Source: JAVBQJ01 sp045532655 (lineage in GTDB: Bacteria; Verrucomicrobiota; Lentisphaeria; Victivallales; Victivallaceae). Taken from it: a stretch of 27,657 nucleotides of DNA. Where the stretch lies: positions 1-27,657 of the forward strand of contig JAZSGI010000237.1 in the NCBI GenBank assembly GCA_045532655.1, written 5' to 3'. Below the pieces are notes generated by a model, which searched no databases, was not told the DNA's origin, and saw only the letters and a list, made by a program, of their open reading frames with translations. Positions within the stretch are counted from its first letter, which is position 1; every line of letters starts with the position of its first letter. Of this stretch, positions 21,707 to 27,657 are shown one piece after another. A program made the translations under genes and the position numbers.

Positions 21707-23380
21707 ATGCGTAAGATTTTAAGCAATCATTATTTATGGGCAATGCTCCTTGCTGCCGGACTGCTGCTGACCCTGGGAGCGCCTTTGTGGATAGTGCTGG
21801 AAGGCGGATTGAAAAAAGAACTTTTTATGGAAATATGGCGCAATCCCATATATCCTGAAGGTTTGTTCAACGCTTTTGCCGTTGCCTGCGGTACAACGGT
21901 TCTGACCTTCTGTATCGCCCTGCCCATGGCATTTTTCTATACCAATTACCGTTTCCGGGGACACGGGATGGTGCAGTTTGCTGTACTTGTGCCGATGATC
22001 CTGCCGCCCTTTGTGGGGGCATTGGGATTCCAGCACATACTGGGGCATTACGGAGTGGTAAATACACTGCTTGTAAATATGGGGTTTGAACGTATAGACA
22101 TGCTTGGGGCAGGTTCCGGCAGAATGTTTGCTGTGTGTCTGGTGGAGGCTCTGCATCTCTTCCCTATTCTGTTTCTCAATCTCTCTGCCTCTCTCGGCAA
22201 CGCCGACAACTCCTGTATCGAAGCCGCCCATAATCTGGGTATCGGCAAAATCAAAACTTTTTTCAGAATACGCCTGCCGCAGATAATGCCCGGGATTTTT
22301 GCCGGTGCGAGTATCGTTGCCATCTGGAGCTTTACTGAACTGGGTACGCCCCTTATGTTCGGTGTGACCCGTATAACTCCGGTACAGATTTTCAACGGTA
22401 TCACAGAACTGGAAAACAACCCCATGCCTTACACACTGGTTGTCCTTATGCTCGGCATATCCATCCTGCTTTATTCCCTTGCCAAATGGCTTATGCTCGG
22501 CAGTAAAAACCGTTCCGGCAGTATAAAAGGTTCAGCCAGTGTCAGTATCAGGCACCTTAATGGTCTGCCCGGTATGCTGGCGGGTGGATATTTTCTGCTG
22601 ATAACTCTTCTTGCTGTTGCCCCGCATATTGCCCTGCTGCTTGCCGCCGCCGGACAGAACTGGTACGATTCCCTGCTGCCCGCATCCTTCTCCCTTGACA
22701 ATTTCCGCAGTGCCCTTTCCGATCCGCTGGTATTGCCATCAATAATCAACAGTCTCAAATATTCACTTCTGGCAACGGTTTTTGCCACGGCTGCCGGTAT
22801 ATTGACCGCACTGCTGGCAGTACGCTGGAAGATACGGGGCGGAAAACTTCTTGATGCATTGACCATGCTTCCGCTGGCGGTTCCGGGGATAGTAATGGCA
22901 ATAGGATTCCTCGGTCTGGCAGATGCTTTGAACTGGAAATATTTCAATCCGCTTTCTTCTCCTGTTTTGTTCCTCGGTGCGGCATACGCCATACGCCGGT
23001 TGCCGTATGTGGTACGTTCCGCCTCCGCCGGTCTGGAACAGATGCCGGAGGAACTGGAACAGGCAGGCAGAAATCTCGGGGCGGGGCCGTGGCGTGTCTG
23101 GTGCCGTATCACCTTGCCTGCCATCACGGCAAGTCTGCTTGCAGGAATAGTTTTTGCATTCGGATTTTCCATGCTTGAAGTATCCGATTCCCTCGTTCTT
23201 GCCCAGCGTGCAGAAAGTTTTCCCATAACCCGTGCCATATATGAATTGTCCGGCAATCTCGGTTCAGGACCGGGGCAGGCCTGTGCTTTCGGGGTCTGGG
23301 CGATGGGATTTCTCGGCGCAGTTATTTACGCCGGAATAAAACTTGCCGGCAAAAATTCAGGAAGTGTTTTCAGATTTTAA
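21707..23380 (+). CDS. FbpB-like two-domain ABC transporter permease (Fe3+ type)
   Basis: 557 aa inner-membrane protein made of two fused permease halves with about 12 membrane segments. Each half has an EAA loop for the ATPase partner: EAAHNLGIGKIKTFFRIRLP (from residue 172) and EQAGRNLGAGPWRVWCRITLP (about residue 460). This layout is that of FbpB/SfuB permeases for ferric iron, though some of this class move other small anions or polyamines. ATG 21707 has GGAG 9 bases upstream; an upstream ATG at 21677 would overlap nnr. No binding protein or ATPase gene is nearby, so substrate is unproven and the partners must be encoded elsewhere. Confidence 0.88.
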   Translation: MRKILSNHYLWAMLLAAGLLLTLGAPLWIVLEGGLKKELFMEIWRNPIYPEGLFNAFAVACGTTVLTFCIALPMAFFYTNYRFRGHGMVQFAVLVPMILPPFVGALGFQHILGHYGVVNTLLVNMGFERIDMLGAGSGRMFAVCLVEALHLFPILFLNLSASLGNADNSCIEAAHNLGIGKIKTFFRIRLPQIMPGIFAGASIVAIWSFTELGTPLMFGVTRITPVQIFNGITELENNPMPYTLVVLMLGISILLYSLAKWLMLGSKNRSGSIKGSASVSIRHLNGLPGMLAGGYFLLITLLAVAPHIALLLAAAGQNWYDSLLPASFSLDNFRSALSDPLVLPSIINSLKYSLLATVFATAAGILTALLAVRWKIRGGKLLDALTMLPLAVPGIVMAIGFLGLADALNWKYFNPLSSPVLFLGAAYAIRRLPYVVRSASAGLEQMPEELEQAGRNLGAGPWRVWCRITLPAITASLLAGIVFAFGFSMLEVSDSLVLAQRAESFPITRAIYELSGNLGSGPGQACAFGVWAMGFLGAVIYAGIKLAGKNSGSVFRF

Positions 23381-23402
23381 CCCAGCAAACCGGTATATTA
23401 TC

Positions 23403-24182
23403 ATGACATATTGTGGAATAAGTATAAATAATGCAGAGGGCAATCTGTCCCCGTCTGCTCTGCCGCCTTTTTCTGAACGTCCGGATTTTGTTGAAGTGGA
23501 TGGTATGCTTTGCGCCAACTCCACCGGACTGCAGGAAAAATTTGCCGGTAATGATACTTTTATCGCCATCCGTGAACTTATGCCCGGACATTTTATCCGC
23601 CGTATCAGGGAAACAGGCGGAACTATGCTTGCCGGATTCCGGGAGAGTTTCCGCAACAATCTGCGGCTGGCTCACGAACTCGATGCCCGCTGGGTCAGTG
23701 CTGATTTCGGAATAAATTCCGCCGCAGGGAGTAAAGAGGAAATTGCTGCAGTCAAAGAGGAACTCCTGTCTTTTTACGGTAATTTATGGACGGCAGGAAC
23801 ACGTCTGCTGCTGGATGTCCGCTGGCCGTATAATGGCATGAACAGCGAAGAATGGAACAGAAATATATCTTTTGCGCTTTCTCTGCTGCCTTTTCCCAAT
23901 CTCGGTCTTGCGATCAATGCCCATGTGCATGAAGCCGGTGTTCAGGAAAATTTCAACAGTCTCTTGAAATTTCTCGATGCATGGAAAATGCATGACATCC
24001 TCGTCCGTTTCCATTATGAACCGGAGCTGGGCAATTCATTGTCCGGGAAAACCGTTGTGCCGGTATACCGTGTCCTTGCCTCCGCCCCGGGGACAAATGC
24101 AATTTGCGCCTGCCCGCTGTTAAAGGATATGAATCTGCTGCCGCAGGAAGCAAATAATTTCTTCAAACTTCTGCGGCAGTGA
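23403..24182 (+). CDS. Hypothetical protein, possible TIM-barrel fold
   Basis: 259 aa from ATG 23403 (22 bases after the permease stop); an earlier ATG at 23343 would overlap the permease. No signal peptide or membrane segment. The alternation of short hydrophobic strands with helices (VEVDGML, FIAIREL, WVSADFGIN, RLLLDVRW, LGLAINAHVH, DILVRFHYEP) suggests a TIM barrel of the sugar-phosphate isomerase/epimerase type, with acidic and His residues at strand ends. This is inference; I recognise no family. It precedes a PdxJ-like gene by 25 bases, so the two could act together. Confidence 0.7.
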   Translation: MTYCGISINNAEGNLSPSALPPFSERPDFVEVDGMLCANSTGLQEKFAGNDTFIAIRELMPGHFIRRIRETGGTMLAGFRESFRNNLRLAHELDARWVSADFGINSAAGSKEEIAAVKEELLSFYGNLWTAGTRLLLDVRWPYNGMNSEEWNRNISFALSLLPFPNLGLAINAHVHEAGVQENFNSLLKFLDAWKMHDILVRFHYEPELGNSLSGKTVVPVYRVLASAPGTNAICACPLLKDMNLLPQEANNFFKLLRQ

Positions 24183-24207
24183 CCGCAAGGATTTTCCGGA
24201 AATAATT

Positions 24208-24918
24208 ATGCTCAATACAATAATAAATATCAACCCGTTCAGTCATCTGGAACACTCTGACGGTTATTTTGCTGCCCCGGCACTCAAGGTGCTGAAGGCT
24301 CTTGCCGCCCGTAATATTGTTTTGCAGATAACTCCCGGATGCGGGAAAGCCATTTCACCGCGCTGTTTTGAGACGATAAAGGCTCTTGGTGCAAAGCTGG
24401 ATATGCAGATGGGAATAACTGCCGGAAATCTGGAGCATGCGGCAGATGTACGTCCCGAAACCTGTACTCTCGCTCTGGTTCTGCCTGATTGCAGGGGTTT
24501 TTCCCCGCTGCCGGCAGCAATGTATCAGGCAAGTACAGTCAATGCTGTGGGAGAGATCCACAGTTGGGGCGGCAGAGTATTTATTTCTTCCGGTATAGAG
24601 GCTGGTGATATTGAGGCAGTTGCGGCATCAGGAGCCGATGGGATAGAGTTTTCCTTTCTGCCCTCCGCCCTTATGTCTGCCAGAGAAGAATTATGTTATT
24701 TGAACTCTCTGAACCGGGCTACAGAGGTGGCGGCAGAAAAAGGATTGCAAATTTCTTTTTCAGGAAATATTGAAATTGCGAATATTCCGGCTATATTAAG
24801 AATAAAACGTATTTCAAGGGTCAACACCACATTTGCCTTGTTCACCCGCAGTCTTGACTGCGGAGCCTCCAAAGCTATGGATGACATATTGAATTTACTC
24901 AAATATTATAATGATTAA
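24208..24918 (+). CDS. Divergent PdxJ-like TIM-barrel protein without the usual catalytic motifs
   Basis: 236 aa, the length of pyridoxine 5'-phosphate synthase. Several stretches follow that family in order: INPF near the start, ALGAKLDMQMG, VRPETCTLALVLPDCRG, GRVFISSGIEAGDIEAVAAS with GADGIEFSF, a helix, then GLQISFSGNIEIANI and RVNTTFALFTRSL. However, the PdxJ signature residues are absent: the N-terminal DH is replaced (NINPFSH), the HLREDRRH loop is missing (TPGCGKAI), the middle glutamate is not kept (MQMGITAGN), and GHGLNY reads FSGNIEI. It is thus probably not a vitamin B6 enzyme. No pdxA is nearby. ATG 24208 follows the previous gene by 25 bases. Confidence 0.7.
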   Translation: MLNTIININPFSHLEHSDGYFAAPALKVLKALAARNIVLQITPGCGKAISPRCFETIKALGAKLDMQMGITAGNLEHAADVRPETCTLALVLPDCRGFSPLPAAMYQASTVNAVGEIHSWGGRVFISSGIEAGDIEAVAASGADGIEFSFLPSALMSAREELCYLNSLNRATEVAAEKGLQISFSGNIEIANIPAILRIKRISRVNTTFALFTRSLDCGASKAMDDILNLLKYYND

Positions 24919-24933
24919 GGAAAGGATACAGGA

Positions 24934-26025
24934 ATGAAAACAGTTCTTCATACCGTTCTTGCTGCGGCAACCCAGTCAAACGCTTCTGATATTCATATCA
25001 AAGAGGGCAGCCCTGTTGCTTACCGTATCGACGGAGATATTTTGAGCAGTGACTTTGTGACCACACGGGAATTGCTTGAAGCCTTTATGCACGAAGTCGC
25101 CAATCAGAAACAGATCGATGATTACTGGGTCACCGGTGACCTTGATCTTTCGCATTATGAAGACGAAGTGGGACGTTTCCGTGTCAATATCCACCGCCAG
25201 CGCAATCTTATTTCCATAAACTTCCGCTGGGTCAAAAACAAACTTATGCAGGTTTCCGACCTCGGTCTGCCGGATACTCTTGAACTTCTTGCTGAATCCC
25301 CCCGCGGCATTATTATTATGACCGGAACTACCGGTTCCGGTAAATCCACCACCCTTGCGGCAATGCTGGAACATATCAATCAGGTGCGCCGTGCTCACAT
25401 CATTACCATCGAGGATCCCATCGAATACGAATTTACTGATAAATCAAGTATTTTTGAACAGCGGGAACTCGGTATTGATACAATCACTTTTGCCAGTGCC
25501 CTTAAACACGCCCTGCGTCAGGACCCTGACGTTATCATGGTGGGTGAAATGCGTGACAGGGAAAGTTTTGATGCCGCACTGCAAGCGGCAGATACCGGTC
25601 ACCTTGTTATCTCCACTCTGCACGCCTCCAATGCTTCCCAGACCATCAACCGTCTGCTGGACTTTTATGATAAAAATGAACAGGATCCCATCCGTGAATC
25701 CCTTGCCATCAACTTGCGTGCAGTTATTTCCCAGCGTCTGGTACAGCGTGCCGGCGGCAGCGGCCGTGCCCCTGCTGTAGAAATCATGATCAACTCTGCA
25801 ATGGTTTCCAAACTTATTCAGGAAAACCGTCTGGAACTCCTGCCCGCTGCTATCGAGGCGGGACGTGAAGAAGGAATGATGACATTCAATCAGTGTCTGC
25901 TTGATCTGGTGAACAACGGCATCATTACCGAAGAAGCCGCTGTGGAAGCCTCGGACAACCCCGAAGCTCTGAAGATGAACCTGCAGGGCATCTTCCTCTC
26001 CGCTTCCGGCGGTATTATCGGCTGA
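24934..26025 (+). CDS. pilT: Type IV pilus retraction ATPase PilT
   Basis: 363 aa hexameric ATPase that depolymerises pili, driving twitching and DNA uptake. N-terminal PAS-like domain (SDIHIKEGSPVAYRIDG), Walker A GTTGSGKSTT (131-140), Asp box TIEDPIEYEF, Walker B QDPDVIMVGEMRD (about 197-208) and His box TGHLVISTLH (221-230). The C-terminal segment lacks an exact AIRNLIRE box of classical PilT, so a PilU-like role is an alternative. ATG 24934 has AAAGGA and AGGA upstream. It is the last gene of the run and is followed by a strong terminator. No other pilus gene is in the window. Confidence 0.93.
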   Translation: MKTVLHTVLAAATQSNASDIHIKEGSPVAYRIDGDILSSDFVTTRELLEAFMHEVANQKQIDDYWVTGDLDLSHYEDEVGRFRVNIHRQRNLISINFRWVKNKLMQVSDLGLPDTLELLAESPRGIIIMTGTTGSGKSTTLAAMLEHINQVRRAHIITIEDPIEYEFTDKSSIFEQRELGIDTITFASALKHALRQDPDVIMVGEMRDRESFDAALQAADTGHLVISTLHASNASQTINRLLDFYDKNEQDPIRESLAINLRAVISQRLVQRAGGSGRAPAVEIMINSAMVSKLIQENRLELLPAAIEAGREEGMMTFNQCLLDLVNNGIITEEAAVEASDNPEALKMNLQGIFLSASGGIIG

Positions 26026-26057
26026 TAAAACAGCAAAAACAGCGAAAAAGTGATGTT

Positions 26058-26092
26058 ATGGGAATCCCTGCCGGGGTTCTCATAATTTTTTT
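26058..26092 (+). terminator. pilT terminator
   Basis: An 11 bp stem ATGGGAATCCC (26058-26068) / GGGGTTCTCAT (26073-26083) with two or three G-T pairs, loop TGCC, then seven T (26086-26092). It overlaps the stop codon of the convergent hydE gene. Confidence 0.85.
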
Positions 26093-27191
26093 ACCGGGAA
26101 TTTTTTGCGGCAAAGTGTACGGAATCGCCCCAGGCATCATCAACGGTACGGAACCCGGCTCCGGCAATGGCCTCTTTCAAGGCACTTCTGACCGATTCAG
26201 CGTTTTCATTGATTCCGGGTTTGCCGTCGTACAGCAGATATCCCGCCCGGAACCTTGTCGGGGTGATATTGGGCATAATAACATTGGCACCTGCTTTTAA
26301 ACCCCGTTCCCTGCCATTTGCCGCCAGCGCATGTAAAGCAGTTGTTGCCGCTATATTGACATCCCTGAGGCGCAGCCGTACAACAGCAATCATATTCAGA
26401 GCAAAATTCAAACGGGCATCTTTCTCTTTTTCAAAGTCCCTGATCTCTTTTGCCAGCGGCGTATCGTACTGTACGATATATGGGCCCATGCCGATCATAT
26501 CGGCATCGATTCGGGCAAAAAATTCTATGTCGTTGACAATATCTGCGGTTTTCTGTCCCGGCAGTCCGCACATGATGCCAGTTCCAAGCTGATAACCGCA
26601 ATCTTTAAGCAAATGCAGACAGGAGACCCTGTTGTCAAATGAATGATCTGCCGGATGAAGTTTTGAATAAAGCTCACGGTTGGAGGTTTCGATACGCAGC
26701 AGGTATCTGTGTGCACCTGCCGAAAACCAGTCTTCATATACTGCCCGTTCCTGTTCGCCGCAGGAAAGGGTGATCCCGAGAGAATTGCCGGAATGTTTTT
26801 TTATCCGTGAAACAGCTTCTGAAATTTTGTCAATAAACTTTATATCCGTCCGTTCCCCGGCTTGCAGCACAACACTGCCGTAACGGAATTCCCGGGCAAG
26901 CAGAGCGGTATCAACGATCTCATTCAAATCAAGTTCAAAACGCTTTACACAGAAATTATCCCTGCGGATACCGCAATAAAAACAATTTTTGGTACAGATA
27001 TTGGAAACTTCCACCAGACCGCGCAATGCCACGGTATCTCCGCACAAAGCTACCCGCAGATCCGATGCAGCTTTGTGGAGCGCAAACTGCAGTTCCGGAT
27101 CCCGTATTTCCAGGAGCTCTGCCCACTCTGCAGGCTGCAGATCAGCCGCAAAACCGGCCCGTTCTATAAGTGAATAAACAGTATCTTTCAT
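26091..27191 (-). CDS. hydE: [FeFe]-hydrogenase maturase HydE (radical SAM)
   Basis: 366 aa. Radical SAM cluster motif CX3CX2C: Cys66, Cys70, Cys73 in EVSNICTKNCFYCGIRR. The rest follows HydE: VVLQAGERTD, ITLSCGEQE, AHRYLLRIETSNRELYSKLHP, GYQLGTGIMCGLPGQ, MIGMGPYIVQYDTPLA, LHALAANGRERGLKAGANV and MPNITPTRFRAGYLLYDGKP. HydE helps to build the H-cluster of [FeFe]-hydrogenases, so the organism probably makes or uses hydrogen. BioB/PylB-like relatives are alternatives. hydF, hydG and the hydrogenase are not in the window. The start lacks a Shine-Dalgarno site and the -10 box lies 8 bases upstream (see promoter). Confidence 0.88.
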   Translation of the reverse strand: MKDTVYSLIERAGFAADLQPAEWAELLEIRDPELQFALHKAASDLRVALCGDTVALRGLVEVSNICTKNCFYCGIRRDNFCVKRFELDLNEIVDTALLAREFRYGSVVLQAGERTDIKFIDKISEAVSRIKKHSGNSLGITLSCGEQERAVYEDWFSAGAHRYLLRIETSNRELYSKLHPADHSFDNRVSCLHLLKDCGYQLGTGIMCGLPGQKTADIVNDIEFFARIDADMIGMGPYIVQYDTPLAKEIRDFEKEKDARLNFALNMIAVVRLRLRDVNIAATTALHALAANGRERGLKAGANVIMPNITPTRFRAGYLLYDGKPGINENAESVRSALKEAIAGAGFRTVDDAWGDSVHFAAKNSR

Positions 27192-27199
27192 AGGGGATT

Positions 27200-27228
27200 A
27201 ATGTACAACTTCATGACCCAAAAGTCAA
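27200..27228 (-). promoter_or_regulatory. Candidate hydE promoter, near-leaderless
   Basis: Minus strand TTGACT (27228-27223), 17 bases, TACATT (27205-27200). The expected transcript start lies at or within about 2 bases of the ATG at 27191, which fits the absence of a ribosome binding site. Confidence 0.45.
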
Positions 27229-27310
27229 ACAAAAACCCTTAAATAAAATCATTAAACGCCATTAACCTGTTGTCAGAGTCAGTTTTTTACAAAAAAAAGT
27301 TCATTTCCAT

Positions 27311-27338
27311 TTGACAAAATTAAAAATCACAGTATATT
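27311..27338 (+). promoter_or_regulatory. tRNA-Glu promoter
   Basis: Consensus TTGACA (27311-27316), 16 bases, TATATT (27333-27338), 20 bases before the tRNA. The surroundings are very AT-rich. Confidence 0.75.
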
Positions 27339-27357
27339 AAGAGATATAGCAAGTTGC

Positions 27358-27433
27358 GTCCCTATCGTCTAGAGGCCTAGGACACCGGGTTTTCATCCCG
27401 GCAACTCGGGTTCGAATCCCGATGGGGATGCCA
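27358..27433 (+). tRNA. tRNA-Glu(TTC), CCA encoded
   Basis: Acceptor GTCCCTA/TGGGGAT (two G-T pairs), D arm with GTC..GAC, anticodon stem CCGGG/CCCGG with loop TTTTCAT (anticodon TTC), T arm CTCGGG-TTCGAAT-CCCGA, discriminator G and CCA. 76 bases with CCA. Its 3' end is repeated downstream. Confidence 0.95.
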
Positions 27434-27600
27434 TTTTTATTTTTAAATAAAAAATGCATCCATCAATCGGGATTCAGCGGCAGAAGGCCGCTGGGATTGC
27501 GAAAGCAAGACCAGAACCCGAATCGGGTTTGACGCCGCAGGCGAGCCTTGGCCGACGTGCAACGCAATCCCGGGGGATGCCATTTTTATTTTTAAATAAA
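27424..27600. repeat. Duplication of the tRNA-Glu 3' end flanking a structured 121 bp insert
   Basis: GGGGATGCCATTTTTATTTT and the following TTAAATAAA-type tail (27424-27451) recur without change at 27573-27600, offset 149. Both copies are also preceded by AATCCCG, so the second includes a degenerate piece of the T arm. The DNA between holds several hairpins: CAGCGGC/GCCGCTG (27475-27493), TTGC-GAAA-GCAA (27497-27508), AACCCG/CGGGTT (27515-27529), CGCC-GCA-GGCG (27533-27543), all inside GGGATTGCG (27493-27501) / CGCAATCCC (27563-27571) or just before it. No gene is supported. Confidence 0.8.
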
Positions 27601-27624
27601 GAGGCAATTTCAAAACTCCTCAAA

Positions 27625-27657
27625 TTTGTCAAAGCGCCCTCGCTTCGATCTGACAAA
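27625..27657. repeat. Inverted repeat at the window end
   Basis: TTTGTCA (27625-27631) and TGACAAA (27651-27657) enclose AAGCG-CCCT-CGCTT and a five-base bulge. Possibly a terminator or an operator; the context beyond the window is not visible. Confidence 0.4.

Noticed and set aside
27474..27656. A 60-codon minus-strand frame through the structured insert downstream of tRNA-Glu
   Set aside because: It crosses the tRNA-end repeat and the hairpins, and its product has no domain; the frame follows from inverted-repeat composition.

Overview
This is about 27.7 kb of a bacterial chromosome with moderate GC. Most genes sit in tight operons whose ends overlap by a few bases, with AGGAGG-like ribosome binding sites. 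Protein style and gene order suggest a Gram-negative anaerobe, perhaps of the PVC group (Lentisphaerota-like). That placement is inference from general resemblance; no rRNA or other decisive marker is present. A type IV pilus retraction ATPase and a HydE-like hydrogenase maturase fit a motile or adhesive fermenter.

Layout. Bases 1-90 are the 3' part of an SRP (4.5S-like) RNA, followed on the + strand by rph, dnaX, ybaB and recR. The scr-dnaX-ybaB-recR order matches Bacillus, with rph inserted. Convergent to recR, with a 7 base gap, is a minus-strand MoxR operon (8001 to 4070): MoxR ATPase, DUF58 protein, a BatD/DUF4381-like membrane protein and a BatA-like von Willebrand protein.

Bases about 8.25-12.6 kb hold a compact mobile element of 4,208 bp per repeat unit. 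It sits in the 3' end of tRNA-Arg(ACG). It carries a tyrosine integrase, an AlpA/excisionase-like HTH protein, an HUH rolling-circle replication protein of the inovirus Gp2 type, and a zinc-ribbon membrane protein of unknown function. A 445 base non-coding region is rich in inverted repeats. Its ends are a gap-free imperfect repeat of about 160 bp containing the tRNA 3' end, the tRNA terminator and a 17 bp arm-like motif. That motif occurs outside the left end as well, which suggests the remnant of a second, tandem element. Right of the tRNA lie a truncated AraC-type regulator and a perfect 15 bp hairpin.

From 13.1 to 26.0 kb a + strand run encodes a low-molecular-weight phosphatase-like protein, an RpiB-GlyA fusion, serS, a cyclophilin, a small membrane protein, rsmG, htpG (own promoter), nnr, a two-domain FbpB-like ABC permease, an unrecognised protein, a divergent PdxJ-like protein lacking the family's active-site motifs, and pilT. 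A terminator separates pilT from the convergent hydE. The window ends with tRNA-Glu(TTC). Its 3' end is duplicated 149 bp downstream, across a highly structured non-coding insert. Two tRNA genes in this window therefore carry 3'-end duplications of the kind site-specific integration leaves.
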